Shown piece after piece: positions 27,165 through 36,044 of a stretch of 64,000 nucleotides of DNA. Each line of letters starts with the position of its first letter. Position 1 is the first letter of the stretch. The translations under genes and the position numbers were made by a program. The notes below the pieces were generated by a model. It saw only the letters and a list, made by a program, of their open reading frames with translations, was not told the DNA's origin and searched no databases. Source of the stretch: Thalassovita litoralis. Its GTDB lineage: Bacteria; Pseudomonadota; Alphaproteobacteria; Rhodobacterales; Rhodobacteraceae. Where the stretch lies: contig NZ_FXTO01000002.1 in assembly GCF_900182725.1 (NCBI RefSeq), positions 186,001-250,000 of the forward strand. The letters are read 5' to 3'.

Positions 27165-27197
27165 CTTCTTTCTGATGAAAATACTCCCGCCGGAGGC
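27165..27197 (+). repeat. dispersed intergenic repeat, form B (copy 1)
   Basis: CTTCTTTCTGATGAAAATAC followed by TCCCGCCGGAGGC lies between nuoD and nuoE. The same form is inverted at 55904-55937 and truncated at 63890-63912. The AAATACT core is shared with form A. Confidence 0.7.
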
Positions 27198-27233
27198 GCC
27201 CAACGTCGCCCCGCAGCCGAAGGGATCTAAGTC

Positions 27234-28313
27234 ATGCTTCGCCGTCTTCACAAAGACCAACCCGCCAGCTTTGCCTTCACCCCGGCCAACCAGAAATGGG
27301 CCGAGGCGCAGATCACCAAATACCCCGAAGGGCGTCAGCAATCGGCGATTATCCCGCTGTTGTGGCGTGCGCAGGAACAAGAAGGCTGGCTGACCCGCCC
27401 GGCGATTGAACATGTCGCGGAAATGCTGGGCATGGCCTATATCCGGGCGCTGGAAGTGGCGACGTTCTACTTCATGTTCCAGTTGCAGCCGGTCGGATCG
27501 GTGGCCCATATTCAGATTTGCGGCACCACGTCCTGCATGATCTGCGGGGCCGAGGATTTGATCGCGGTCTGCAAGGAAAAAATCGCCCCGACGCCCCATA
27601 CGCTTTCGGCGGATGGCAAGTTTTCGTGGGAAGAGGTCGAATGTCTCGGCGCATGTACCAATGCGCCTATGGCTCAGATCGGCAAGGACTATTTCGAGGA
27701 TCTGACCGCTGAAGGCTTCGCGCAAATGCTGGACGATATGGCGGCTGGCAAGGTGCCGGTGCCGGGGCCGCAGAATGGCCGTTTCGCAGCCGAACCGCGG
27801 GGCGGTCTGACCGCGCTGAAGGAATTCGACAGCGGCCACACCAAGTATAACGCATCGGCGCAACTGGCGACGGATATTGGCGATTCGATCAAGCGGATCG
27901 ACGGAACCGAGGTGCCGCTGCTGACCCCGTGGCTGAAAGGTGCAAACAAGGCGACTGCCCCGGCTGAAACCCCGGCAGAAGCGCCCAAACCCGCACCTGT
28001 TGCCGAAGCGGCAGAACCCGAGATCGAGGAAGCGCAGCCCGAACTGCTGACCGCTGCCCGCGAGGGTGGGGCGGACGATCTGAAAAAGATCAAGGGCGTT
28101 GGCCCGAAGCTGGAAGAAACCCTGAATGAGCTGGGTTTCTATCACTTTGACCAGATCGCTAAATGGACCGAGGCGGAAATCGCTTGGGTTGATAACCGTC
28201 TGAAATTCAAGGGCCGTATCACGCGCGATGGCTGGATCGAGCAAGCGACCAAGCTGGCCGCAGGCGAAGAGACAGAGTTTTCCAAGCGCGTCGACGATGG
28301 CGACGTGTACTAA
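27234..28313 (+). CDS. nuoE: NADH-quinone oxidoreductase subunit E with C-terminal extension
   Basis: NuoE holds [2Fe-2S] cluster N1a beside the FMN of NuoF. The thioredoxin-like core (about residues 1-175) has the four ligands at C96, C101, C137 and C141 (CGTTSC and CLGAC). The protein is 359 residues, about twice the usual 165-240. After a linker and an Ala/Pro/Glu-rich stretch (about 238-268), residues 281-345 form a second domain with [19 protein letters not shown], which looks like a helix-hairpin-helix. I recall similar extensions in Rhodobacterales. The start ATG is at 27234 with a GAAGGG site. Confidence 0.94.
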   Translation: MLRRLHKDQPASFAFTPANQKWAEAQITKYPEGRQQSAIIPLLWRAQEQEGWLTRPAIEHVAEMLGMAYIRALEVATFYFMFQLQPVGSVAHIQICGTTSCMICGAEDLIAVCKEKIAPTPHTLSADGKFSWEEVECLGACTNAPMAQIGKDYFEDLTAEGFAQMLDDMAAGKVPVPGPQNGRFAAEPRGGLTALKEFDSGHTKYNASAQLATDIGDSIKRIDGTEVPLLTPWLKGANKATAPAETPAEAPKPAPVAEAAEPEIEEAQPELLTAAREGGADDLKKIKGVGPKLEETLNELGFYHFDQIAKWTEAEIAWVDNRLKFKGRITRDGWIEQATKLAAGEETEFSKRVDDGDVY

Positions 28314-28326
28314 GGCTGGATGACGG

Positions 28327-28548
28327 ATGGCTGACCGGGACACAGAACTGGCACGCAAGGGGCGCAAAGTGGCGCTTTTGATTGCGGGGACAGGTGTGTT
28401 CTGGGTTTTGGCCACCTTTATCGGCGGACAAATGGGTTTGGATATGCGCACCCGCGCGTTGTTCGACCTGATCGCCTTGGCGGGCTTCGTGCTGGCTATT
28501 GCGATGATCTATCAAATCTGGCGCGCGCGCCAAAACGATCAGAGGTAA
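28327..28548 (+). CDS. small membrane protein inside nuo (DUF5337-like)
   Basis: This 73-residue protein starts 13 bases after nuoE and ends 4 bases before nuoF. It has a charged N-terminus ([14 protein letters not shown]) and two predicted membrane helices (about residues 15-34 and 43-64) ending in a basic tail. I recall proteins like it under the name DUF5337 in Rhodobacterales nuo operons. Its location suggests a role in complex I assembly or stability in the membrane, but nothing in the sequence proves that. Confidence 0.78.
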   Translation: MADRDTELARKGRKVALLIAGTGVFWVLATFIGGQMGLDMRTRALFDLIALAGFVLAIAMIYQIWRARQNDQR

Positions 28549-28552
28549 TCGG

Positions 28553-29851
28553 ATGCTGAAGGATCAAGACCGTATCTTTACCAATATCTACGGGATGCAC
28601 GAGCGGACCCTTGCAGGTGCTCGCGCCCGTGGTCATTGGGATGGCACTGCCGATATTATCAAGAAGGGCCGCGACTGGATCATCGACCAGATGAAAGCCA
28701 GCGGTCTGCGGGGCCGGGGCGGTGCGGGCTTTCCCACCGGGCTGAAGTGGTCCTTCATGCCGAAAGAAAGCGACGGTCGCCCGGCTTATCTGGTGATCAA
28801 CGCGGATGAATCCGAACCCGGCACCTGTAAAGACCGCGAAATCATGCGCCACGATCCGCATACGCTGATCGAAGGGGCATTGATCGCCTCTTTCGCGATG
28901 CAGGCACATACCTGCTATATCTATATTCGTGGCGAATATATCCGCGAGCGCGAGGCGCTTCAGGCGGCAATCGACGAAGCTTATGATGCGGGCCTGTTGG
29001 GCAAGAATGCCGCGAAATCCGGTTGGGATTTCGACCTGTTCCTGCATCACGGCGCTGGCGCCTATATCTGCGGCGAAGAAACCGCGCTGATTGAATCGCT
29101 GGAAGGCAAAAAGGGGATGCCCCGGATGAAGCCGCCGTTCCCGGCTGGCGCGGGTCTGTATGGGTGCCCGACCACTGTGAACAACGTGGAATCCATTGCC
29201 GTTGTTCCCACCATTCTGCGCCGTGGGCCGGAATGGTTCGCCGGATTTGGCCGCCCCAACAACGCGGGGACCAAACTGTTCGCCATCAGCGGCCATGTGA
29301 ACAATCCCTGTGTCGTCGAAGAAGCGATGTCGATCAGCTTTGAAGAACTGATTGAAAAACATTGCGGTGGTATTCGCGGCGGCTGGGATAACCTGCTGGC
29401 GGTGATCCCCGGCGGGTCGTCCGTGCCTTGTGTGCGCGGCGAAAAGATGCGCGACGCGATCATGGATTTCGATTACCTGCGCGGCGAGCTTGGCTCGGGT
29501 CTGGGGACTGCGGCGGTGATCGTGATGGACAAGCAAACCGACATCGTCAAAGCGATCTGGCGCCTGTCGAAATTCTACAAACACGAAAGCTGCGGTCAGT
29601 GTACCCCCTGCCGCGAAGGCACCGGCTGGATGATGCGGGTGATGGAGCGTCTGGTCAAAGGCGAAGCCAACCCCGAAGAAATCGACATGCTGTGGGATGT
29701 GACCAAACAGGTTGAAGGCCATACAATTTGTGCGCTTGGCGATGCAGCGGCGTGGCCGATCCAAGGCCTGATCCGCAACTTCCGCGATGTGATCGAAGAT
29801 CGGATCAAAGCGCAGAAAACCGGCCGCGTCAGCGCGGTTGCGGCGGAGTAA
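28553..29851 (+). CDS. nuoF: NADH-quinone oxidoreductase subunit F
   Basis: NuoF binds NADH and FMN and carries [4Fe-4S] cluster N3 at the tip of complex I. The 432-residue protein has [13 protein letters not shown] (FMN/NADH), [20 protein letters not shown] (nucleotide-binding glycine-rich loop) and [12 protein letters not shown] plus a later Cys (HTICALGD) for the cluster. It is preceded by the small membrane protein gene and followed 6 bases later by a lipoprotein gene. Confidence 0.97.
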   Translation: MLKDQDRIFTNIYGMHERTLAGARARGHWDGTADIIKKGRDWIIDQMKASGLRGRGGAGFPTGLKWSFMPKESDGRPAYLVINADESEPGTCKDREIMRHDPHTLIEGALIASFAMQAHTCYIYIRGEYIREREALQAAIDEAYDAGLLGKNAAKSGWDFDLFLHHGAGAYICGEETALIESLEGKKGMPRMKPPFPAGAGLYGCPTTVNNVESIAVVPTILRRGPEWFAGFGRPNNAGTKLFAISGHVNNPCVVEEAMSISFEELIEKHCGGIRGGWDNLLAVIPGGSSVPCVRGEKMRDAIMDFDYLRGELGSGLGTAAVIVMDKQTDIVKAIWRLSKFYKHESCGQCTPCREGTGWMMRVMERLVKGEANPEEIDMLWDVTKQVEGHTICALGDAAAWPIQGLIRNFRDVIEDRIKAQKTGRVSAVAAE

Positions 29852-29857
29852 GCGGCG

Positions 29858-30190
29858 ATGCGTGGTCTGGTTCTGAGTGTGGTTTGTCTGGCCGTCTTGG
29901 CGGGATGTGGGAAAACGTCGAACAAGGAAAAGCTGTTGTTCGATGGATATACTTTCAAGACCTCGATCAAGGACGTGAAAGAAGACCCGCAGATGTTTGA
30001 CGTGACGGTGAAAGGTGCAAACCAAAGCCGCACCGGCGCAGAAGATGCAGGCCGCTATGAAGCAACCCGCTATTGCGTGGTGAATTACGGCAATTCCAAG
30101 CTGGAATGGCTGGTTGTGAAAGAAACCTCGGACGGCGAGGTAAAGGTGGAACAAGACACCCTGCTGTTGCGGGGCCGGTGCGAAGCATGA
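29858..30190 (+). CDS. small lipoprotein between nuoF and nuoG (type 1)
   Basis: This 110-residue protein has a clear lipoprotein signal, MRGLVLSVVCLAVLAGC, with the acylated Cys at 17. The mature part contains the pattern F-x-V-x-x-x-G-A-x(4)-T-G-x-E-D-x(3)-Y-x-E, then two Cys (RYCVVNYG and GRCEA at the C-terminus). The same pattern occurs in the lipoprotein at 32750. Being exported, it would act in the periplasm, where bacterial complex I has no known subunit. Start ATG is 6 bases after nuoF. Confidence 0.72.
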   Translation: MRGLVLSVVCLAVLAGCGKTSNKEKLLFDGYTFKTSIKDVKEDPQMFDVTVKGANQSRTGAEDAGRYEATRYCVVNYGNSKLEWLVVKETSDGEVKVEQDTLLLRGRCEA

Positions 30191-30320
30191 TGACATCTTT
30201 CGTCATATCAGGGGATAACGGCGCTTGTTATTGGATGACAAGCACCTACAGCCCCATCTTTTCCACGGGAAAGCGGGCGCAAAACGCGCGCCGTTGCCCC
30301 GTGTCGAAAGGAGATATGAC

Positions 30321-30725
30321 ATGCGCATGATGCTGCCCCTGATCGCCGCCATCCTGATGGCAAATGCCAGTTTCGCAACGGCCCTGCCGCCGCTGCGCGA
30401 GGTAAAGGAAATTGACGACGGCCTGTTTGCGGTCGCCGTGGCGGATCAAATCCGCAAGGAATGCCCCAGCATTTCCGCCCGCATGTTCCGTGCGTTGAGC
30501 TATATCAACGCGTTGGAAAATCGCGCGCGTGATCTGGGATATTCAGAAGAAGAGATAAAGGCCTACGTCGAGTCCAAAGCGGAAAAGGCGCGGATGCGCG
30601 CCCGTGGCGAAGCCTACCTGAAAGCCAACGGCGTAAGCTATGCCGCTCCGGAAACCTTTTGCGCCCTTGGCAAGTCCGAGATCGCAAAGGCCACCCGGAT
30701 CGGCCAACTACTGAGAGCAAAGTGA
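30321..30725 (+). CDS. exported small protein inside nuo (DUF5333-like)
   Basis: This 134-residue protein has a signal peptide (MRMMLPLIAAILMANASFA with likely cleavage after SFA or ATA). The mature part is helical and charged (LSYINALENRARDLGYSEEE, AYVESKAEKARMRARGEAY) with two Cys (KECPSIS, TFCALG) that could form a disulfide. I associate this with DUF5333. The start has a strong AAAGGAG site; an upstream in-frame ATG is not supported. It is followed 6 bases later by nuoG. Function unknown. Confidence 0.75.
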   Translation: MRMMLPLIAAILMANASFATALPPLREVKEIDDGLFAVAVADQIRKECPSISARMFRALSYINALENRARDLGYSEEEIKAYVESKAEKARMRARGEAYLKANGVSYAAPETFCALGKSEIAKATRIGQLLRAK

Positions 30726-30731
30726 GACCCC

Positions 30732-32750
30732 ATGTCTGACCTACGCAAGATCATTATCGACGAGACCGAGATCGAAGTGGACGGGGCGATGACCCTGATT
30801 CAGGCCTGCGAACAGGCTGGCGTGGAAGTGCCGCGTTTCTGCTATCATGAACGTCTGTCGATTGCGGGCAACTGCCGTATGTGCCTGGTCGAGGTCGTGG
30901 GCGGCCCGCCCAAACCCGCAGCATCCTGTGCCATGCAGGTGCGTGACCTGCGTCCGGGGCCGGAAGGCCAGCCGCCGGTTGTGAAAACCAATTCGCCGAT
31001 GGTCAAAAAGGCCCGCGAAGGCGTGATGGAATTCCTGCTGATCAATCACCCGCTGGACTGCCCGATCTGCGATCAGGGCGGTGAATGCGATCTTCAGGAT
31101 CAGGCGATGGCCTATGGGGTGGATTTCAGCCGTTACCGCGAACCCAAGCGGGCCTCGGACGATCTGAACCTTGGGCCGCTTGTGGAAACCCACATGACCC
31201 GCTGTATTTCCTGCACCCGCTGCGTGCGCTTCACGACCGAAGTCGCAGGCATCACCCAGATGGGTCAGACTGGCCGGGGCGAAGACAGTGAAATCACCAG
31301 CTATCTGAACGAAACGCTGGTTTCCAACATGCAGGGCAACATCATTGACCTGTGCCCGGTGGGGGCGCTGGTGTCGAAGCCGTATGCCTTTACCGCGCGT
31401 CCGTGGGAACTGACCAAGACCGAAACCATCGACGTGATGGATGCGCTTGGCAGTAACATCCGTGTGGATACCAAAGGCCGCGAAGTGATGCGGATCATGC
31501 CCCGCAACCACGATGGCGTGAACGAAGAATGGCTGTCGGATAAATCGCGCTTCATCTGGGACGGCCTGCGCCGTCAGCGTCTGGACGTGCCGTATATCCG
31601 TGAAAACGGCAAGCTGCGCAAAGCAAGCTGGGGCGAAGCCCTGAGCGCCGCCGCTGCCGCGATGCAAGGCAAGAAAGTGGCCGCACTGGTGGGCGATCTG
31701 GCCCCGGTCGAGGCTGTGTTTGCGCTGAAACAGATCGTTGACGGTCTGGGCGGCACGATTGAAGCCCGCACCGATGGCGCGGTTCTGCCCGCTGGCAACC
31801 GCTCGGCCTATGTCGGGACGGCGGCCATCGAAGATATTGATGCGGCCAAGGTGATTTACCTGATCGGCACCAACCCGCGCAATGAAGCCCCGGTTCTGAA
31901 CGCCCGTATCCGCAAGGTTTGGGCCAAGGGGACGGATGTCCGCGTGATCGGGGCCAAGGCCGATCTGACCTATGGTGTCGACTATCTGGGCGCAGGCCGC
32001 GAGGCGCTGATGGACGCCGCGGCAAATGCTGCCGCAACCGAAGGCGCGTTGGTCATCGTGGGGCAGGGTGCCATCACCGAAGGCGACGGCATCAAGGTTC
32101 TGGCACAGGCGCAGGCGCTGACCGAAAAGCTGGGCGGCAAAATGCTGGTCCTGCACTCGGCAGCCAGCCGCGTTGGGGCGATGGATCTGGGCGCAGCCAC
32201 CGAAGGCGGTCTGGAAAAGGCGCTGGACGGGGCCGAAGCGGTGTTCAATCTGGGCGCGGACGAGGTGGACATCGCTGCCGGTCCGGTCGTGATTTATCAG
32301 GGCAGCCACGGGGATCGTGGGGCGCACCGCGCCGACATCATCCTGCCGGGGGCCGCCTATACCGAAGAAAACGGCCTGTTCGTGAACACCGAAGGCCGCC
32401 CGCAACTGGCCATGCGTGCCGGTTTTGCGCCGGGCGAAGCCAAGGAAAACTGGGCGATCCTGCGGGCGCTGAGCGCGGAACTGGGCGCGGCACTGCCCTT
32501 TGATTCACTGGCGCAACTGCGTCAGGCGTTGATCGCAGCGGTTCCGCATCTGGCACGGATTGATCAGGTTGTGGCAAACGAATGGCAGCCGCTGGAACTG
32601 GCCCCGCTGAAAGCGGGCGATTTCAAGCTGGCGATTGCTTCGGATGCGCAGCATTACCTGACCAACCCGATTGCCCGCGCGTCGGCGCTGATGGGGGAAT
32701 TGGCAGCCAATGCCAAGGCACGGGCCGAAACCCCGGTGGCTGCTGAATAA
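30732..32750 (+). CDS. nuoG: NADH-quinone oxidoreductase subunit G
   Basis: NuoG is the large peripheral-arm subunit with a chain of FeS clusters. The 672-residue protein has an N-terminal [2Fe-2S] ferredoxin domain ([18 protein letters not shown]), the His-Cys3 cluster region ([18 protein letters not shown]) and a [4Fe-4S] site ([11 protein letters not shown] with DLCPVGAL). A molybdopterin-oxidoreductase-like domain follows, but is shortened and lacks Mo-site residues, as expected for alphaproteobacterial NuoG. The next gene overlaps its stop by one base. Confidence 0.97.
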   Translation: MSDLRKIIIDETEIEVDGAMTLIQACEQAGVEVPRFCYHERLSIAGNCRMCLVEVVGGPPKPAASCAMQVRDLRPGPEGQPPVVKTNSPMVKKAREGVMEFLLINHPLDCPICDQGGECDLQDQAMAYGVDFSRYREPKRASDDLNLGPLVETHMTRCISCTRCVRFTTEVAGITQMGQTGRGEDSEITSYLNETLVSNMQGNIIDLCPVGALVSKPYAFTARPWELTKTETIDVMDALGSNIRVDTKGREVMRIMPRNHDGVNEEWLSDKSRFIWDGLRRQRLDVPYIRENGKLRKASWGEALSAAAAAMQGKKVAALVGDLAPVEAVFALKQIVDGLGGTIEARTDGAVLPAGNRSAYVGTAAIEDIDAAKVIYLIGTNPRNEAPVLNARIRKVWAKGTDVRVIGAKADLTYGVDYLGAGREALMDAAANAAATEGALVIVGQGAITEGDGIKVLAQAQALTEKLGGKMLVLHSAASRVGAMDLGAATEGGLEKALDGAEAVFNLGADEVDIAAGPVVIYQGSHGDRGAHRADIILPGAAYTEENGLFVNTEGRPQLAMRAGFAPGEAKENWAILRALSAELGAALPFDSLAQLRQALIAAVPHLARIDQVVANEWQPLELAPLKAGDFKLAIASDAQHYLTNPIARASALMGELAANAKARAETPVAAE

Positions 32751-33142
32751 TGATGCGCGCTGTGGTCATATCCCTTGGGCTGGCGGTGCCGGTGGCTGGT
32801 TGTGTCGAAGCACAGCCTGATGCCGCGCCGTTCCGCCCGGACTATCGGGGGATCGACACGCAGCTTCTGGATGGCGATCTGGTGAATTTTCAGGTTGCCA
32901 TGACAGGTGCCCGCACGGGCGAGGATGTATCGGATTATGCGGAATGTGCGGCTGCACAATATGCGCTGATCCGGGGATATGGTTTCGCGCGCCATGTGCG
33001 CACGAATGTGGATCAACAGGGCGGCCTGTGGCGGGGGGATGCTGTATACACCATCTCGTCTGCGCTGCCACGCGGGTTGAGGACGATTGACGCCGAAGTT
33101 GTCGTCGCTCATTGCGCGGAAAACGGAATACCGACGGTGTGA
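32750..33142 (+). CDS. small lipoprotein between nuoG and nuoH (type 2)
   Basis: This 130-residue protein starts at an ATG that shares its A with the nuoG stop; a second ATG follows at once. It has a signal with lipobox PVAGC (Cys about 18). The mature part contains [19 protein letters not shown], matching the F-x-V..GA..TG-E-D..Y-x-E pattern of the lipoprotein at 29858, and two Cys (ECAAAQYA and AHCAENG). The two are probably distant paralogues. It is 7 bases upstream of nuoH. Function unknown. Confidence 0.7.
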   Translation: MMRAVVISLGLAVPVAGCVEAQPDAAPFRPDYRGIDTQLLDGDLVNFQVAMTGARTGEDVSDYAECAAAQYALIRGYGFARHVRTNVDQQGGLWRGDAVYTISSALPRGLRTIDAEVVVAHCAENGIPTV

Positions 33143-33149
33143 GGACCTA

Positions 33150-34190
33150 ATGGCGGATTTCTTTGCTAACACATATCTGGGTATGGCGCTGGTGATCATC
33201 GGACAGGTGTTCCTGATCGTCCTTCCGCTTTTGGTAGCGCTTGCCTTCCTGATGTATGCTGACCGGAAGGTCTGGGCGGCTGTTCAGTTGCGGCGCGGCC
33301 CCAACGTTGTGGGTGTCTTTGGTTTGCTCCAAAGTTTCGCCGACTTCCTGAAATATATCGTCAAAGAGGTGGTCTTCCCCGCCGGGGCGGATCGTGTGGT
33401 GTTCCTTCTGGCACCGATGATCAGCCTTGTGATGGCGCTGATCGCCTGGGCGGTGATCCCGTTCAACGATGGCTGGGTGCTGTCGGATATCAACGTGGCC
33501 ATTCTGTATGTCTTCGCGGTGTCTTCGCTGGAAGTATACGGCGTGATCATGGGGGGCTGGGCGTCCAACTCGAAATACCCGTTCCTTGGGTCGCTGCGGT
33601 CGGCGGCACAGATGATTTCCTACGAGGTCAGCATTGGCCTGATCATCATCGGCGTGATCATTTCGACCGGCTCGATGAACTTTGGTGACATCGTGCGTGC
33701 GCAGGACGGTTCCTATGGCCTGTTTAGCTGGTACTGGGTGCCACATTTCCCGATGCTGTTCCTGTTCTTCATCTCGGCGCTGGCTGAAACCAACCGCCCC
33801 CCGTTCGACCTGCCCGAGGCGGAATCGGAACTGGTGGCCGGGTATCAGGTTGAATACAGCTCGACCCCGTTCCTGCTGTTCATGATCGGCGAACTGGTGG
33901 CTGTCGTTCTGATGTGTGCGCTGACCACGCTGCTGTTCTTTGGGGGCTGGCTGTCGCCCATTCCGGGGCTGCCCGATGGTATCCTGTGGATGATCGGCAA
34001 GATGCTGTTCGTGTTCTTCATCTTCGCGATGGTAAAGGCGATCACCCCCCGCTACCGCTATGACCAACTGATGCGGATCGGTTGGAAAGTGTTCCTGCCG
34101 ATGTCGCTGGTTTGGGTCGTCATCGTGGCATTCCTTGCAAAATTCGAAGCCTTCGGCGGTGCCTATGCCCGCTGGGCGATTGGAGGCTGA
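33150..34190 (+). CDS. nuoH: NADH-quinone oxidoreductase subunit H
   Basis: NuoH is the membrane subunit that forms the floor of the quinone chamber and links it to the proton pumps. The 346-residue protein has about eight to nine helices and the loops [16 protein letters not shown] and [20 protein letters not shown], the family's hallmark acidic loop. I start at [11 protein letters not shown] with a GAGG site; 21 codons upstream in frame overlap the preceding gene and are rejected. Confidence 0.96.
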   Translation: MADFFANTYLGMALVIIGQVFLIVLPLLVALAFLMYADRKVWAAVQLRRGPNVVGVFGLLQSFADFLKYIVKEVVFPAGADRVVFLLAPMISLVMALIAWAVIPFNDGWVLSDINVAILYVFAVSSLEVYGVIMGGWASNSKYPFLGSLRSAAQMISYEVSIGLIIIGVIISTGSMNFGDIVRAQDGSYGLFSWYWVPHFPMLFLFFISALAETNRPPFDLPEAESELVAGYQVEYSSTPFLLFMIGELVAVVLMCALTTLLFFGGWLSPIPGLPDGILWMIGKMLFVFFIFAMVKAITPRYRYDQLMRIGWKVFLPMSLVWVVIVAFLAKFEAFGGAYARWAIGG

Positions 34191-34193
34191 TCA

Positions 34194-34688
34194 ATGGCAT
34201 CTATCGACTATGGACGCGCGGCCAAATATTTCCTGCTGGCCGACTTCATCAAAGGGTTCCAACTGGGGATGAAGTATTTCTTCAAACCCAAGGCAACGCT
34301 GAACTACCCGCATGAAAAGGGGCCGCTGTCGCCCCGTTTCCGCGGAGAACACGCGCTGCGCCGCTACCCGAATGGCGAAGAACGCTGCATCGCCTGTAAA
34401 CTGTGCGAAGCGATTTGCCCGGCGCAGGCGATCACCATCGACGCGGAACCCCGCGACGACGGTTCGCGCCGCACCACGCGCTATGACATCGACATGACGA
34501 AATGTATCTACTGCGGTTTCTGTCAGGAAGCCTGCCCGGTGGACGCAATCGTTGAAGGGCCGAATTTTGAATTCGCCACCGAAACCCGCGAAGAGCTGTT
34601 CTATGACAAGGATAAGCTGCTGGCGAACGGGGCACGTTGGGAAGCTGAAATCGCCCGCAACCTTGAACTGGATGCACCGTACAGATGA
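34194..34688 (+). CDS. nuoI: NADH-quinone oxidoreductase subunit I
   Basis: NuoI carries [4Fe-4S] clusters N6a and N6b on the path to N2. The 164-residue protein has two 8Fe-ferredoxin motifs: [17 protein letters not shown] and [17 protein letters not shown]. The N-terminal helix ([20 protein letters not shown]) lies along the membrane. It begins 3 bases after nuoH, and its stop overlaps the next start by ATGA. Confidence 0.97.
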   Translation: MASIDYGRAAKYFLLADFIKGFQLGMKYFFKPKATLNYPHEKGPLSPRFRGEHALRRYPNGEERCIACKLCEAICPAQAITIDAEPRDDGSRRTTRYDIDMTKCIYCGFCQEACPVDAIVEGPNFEFATETREELFYDKDKLLANGARWEAEIARNLELDAPYR

Positions 34689-35092
34689 GCGATCAGTCCA
34701 ACCCGTTTGAAATGCTGATGCAGCAGGCGCAGGCCATGGCGAAAGCCATGAACCCCGCCTTGGAATCCTTTTCTCCGAAAGGGTTTGAATCGCTGTGGCC
34801 GACCATGCCGAAGGATGTCATGGAAATGGCCTTTGGTAAGGGGATCAGCAAAGACGGGCTGGACGCCAAGACGCGGCTTTTGCTGACGCTGGCCGGTTTG
34901 ACGATGCAGGGAGCCCAGAATGAAACGGGCTTTCGGATGACGGTACGCCACGCCCTGGAGGCGGGTGCCACCAAAGATGAAATCGCCGAGACGATCGCCC
35001 AAATGGCGATGTTCGCCGGCATACCCGCCATGACCAAGGGGATGCAGCTTGCCCGTGATGTCATGGACGACAAAGAGGACAAAACGAAATGA
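34685..35092 (+). CDS. carboxymuconolactone decarboxylase-fold protein in nuo, lacking Cys
   Basis: This 135-residue helical protein has the CMD/AhpD-type core: [19 protein letters not shown], the [20 protein letters not shown] helix pair and [14 protein letters not shown]. Active AhpD-like members use a CxxC pair; this protein has no Cys at all, so peroxidase chemistry is unlikely. It overlaps both nuoI and nuoJ by ATGA, so it is translationally coupled to complex I. A structural or assembly role is an inference only. Confidence 0.8.
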   Translation: MSDQSNPFEMLMQQAQAMAKAMNPALESFSPKGFESLWPTMPKDVMEMAFGKGISKDGLDAKTRLLLTLAGLTMQGAQNETGFRMTVRHALEAGATKDEIAETIAQMAMFAGIPAMTKGMQLARDVMDDKEDKTK

Positions 35093-35697
35093 CGATTGCA
35101 GCGCTGGCATTCTATCTGTTCGCGATCTGCGCCATCATCGGGGGGCTGTTCACCGTGATCAGCCGTAACCCGGTGCATTCGGTGCTGTGGCTGATCCTTG
35201 CATTCCTCAGCTCGGCCGGGCTGTTCGTTCTGCTGGGGGCGGAATTCGTCGCCATGCTTCTGGTGATCGTCTATGTGGGCGCGGTGATGGTGCTGTTCCT
35301 GTTCGTTGTGATGATGCTGGACGTGGATTTTGCCGAACTGAAGGCCGAAATGGCGAAATACATGCCGCTGGCATTGCTGATCGGCGTGGTGATCCTGATG
35401 CAACTGGGCATGGCCTATGGCGCATGGGAAACGTCTGCGACCGCCGAAGCGGCCCGCACTGCGGTAACGCCGGAAGGCGTGGAAAACACCGTCGCGCTGG
35501 GTGTGCTGCTGTATGACAAATACTTCCTGCTGTTCCAACTGGCCGGTCTGATCCTGCTGGTTGCAATGATCGGGGCAATCCTGCTGACCCTGCGCCACCG
35601 CAAGGACATCAAACGCCAGGACGTTCTGGCGCAGATGTACCGCGATCCGGCCAAGGCTATGGAACTGAAAGACGTGAAACCGGGGCAGGGCCTGTAA
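35089..35697 (+). CDS. nuoJ: NADH-quinone oxidoreductase subunit J
   Basis: NuoJ is a five-helix membrane subunit whose third helix contains the pi-bulge involved in coupling. The 202-residue protein has [20 protein letters not shown] and [20 protein letters not shown], the conserved pair for this family. Its start overlaps the CMD-like gene by ATGA. A polar tail ([20 protein letters not shown]) is at the C-terminus. Confidence 0.96.
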   Translation: MTIAALAFYLFAICAIIGGLFTVISRNPVHSVLWLILAFLSSAGLFVLLGAEFVAMLLVIVYVGAVMVLFLFVVMMLDVDFAELKAEMAKYMPLALLIGVVILMQLGMAYGAWETSATAEAARTAVTPEGVENTVALGVLLYDKYFLLFQLAGLILLVAMIGAILLTLRHRKDIKRQDVLAQMYRDPAKAMELKDVKPGQGL

Positions 35698-35732
35698 GGC
35701 CCGCCACTGGAAGAATAAGGACCGAGGGAAAA

Positions 35733-36038
35733 ATGATTGGGATAGAACACTACCTGACAGTGGCGTCCGCGCTGTTTGTCATAGGTATCTTTGGCCTCTT
35801 CCTGAACCGGAAGAACGTGATCATCCTCTTGATGTCGATCGAATTGATGCTGCTGTCGGTGAATATCAATCTGGTCGCCTTCTCCTCTTTCATGGGGGAT
35901 TTGGTGGGGCAGGTTTTCACGCTGTTCGTGCTGACCGTTGCCGCCGCAGAAGCGGCCATCGGTCTGGCCATTCTGGTGGTCTTCTTCCGCAACCGCGGCA
36001 CGATTGACGTTGAAGACGTCAACGTCATGAAAGGGTAA
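35733..36038 (+). CDS. nuoK: NADH-quinone oxidoreductase subunit K
   Basis: NuoK is a three-helix antiporter-related subunit. The 101-residue length is exact for the family. The two conserved helix glutamates are visible in [19 protein letters not shown] and [14 protein letters not shown]. The start ATG follows GAGGGAAAA. nuoL starts 6 bases after the stop. Confidence 0.97.
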   Translation: MIGIEHYLTVASALFVIGIFGLFLNRKNVIILLMSIELMLLSVNINLVAFSSFMGDLVGQVFTLFVLTVAAAEAAIGLAILVVFFRNRGTIDVEDVNVMKG

Positions 36039-36044
36039 AGAGTA

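Noticed and set aside
30741-32405. 554-codon open frame on the minus strand
   Set aside because: Antisense to nuoG with its full set of FeS motifs.
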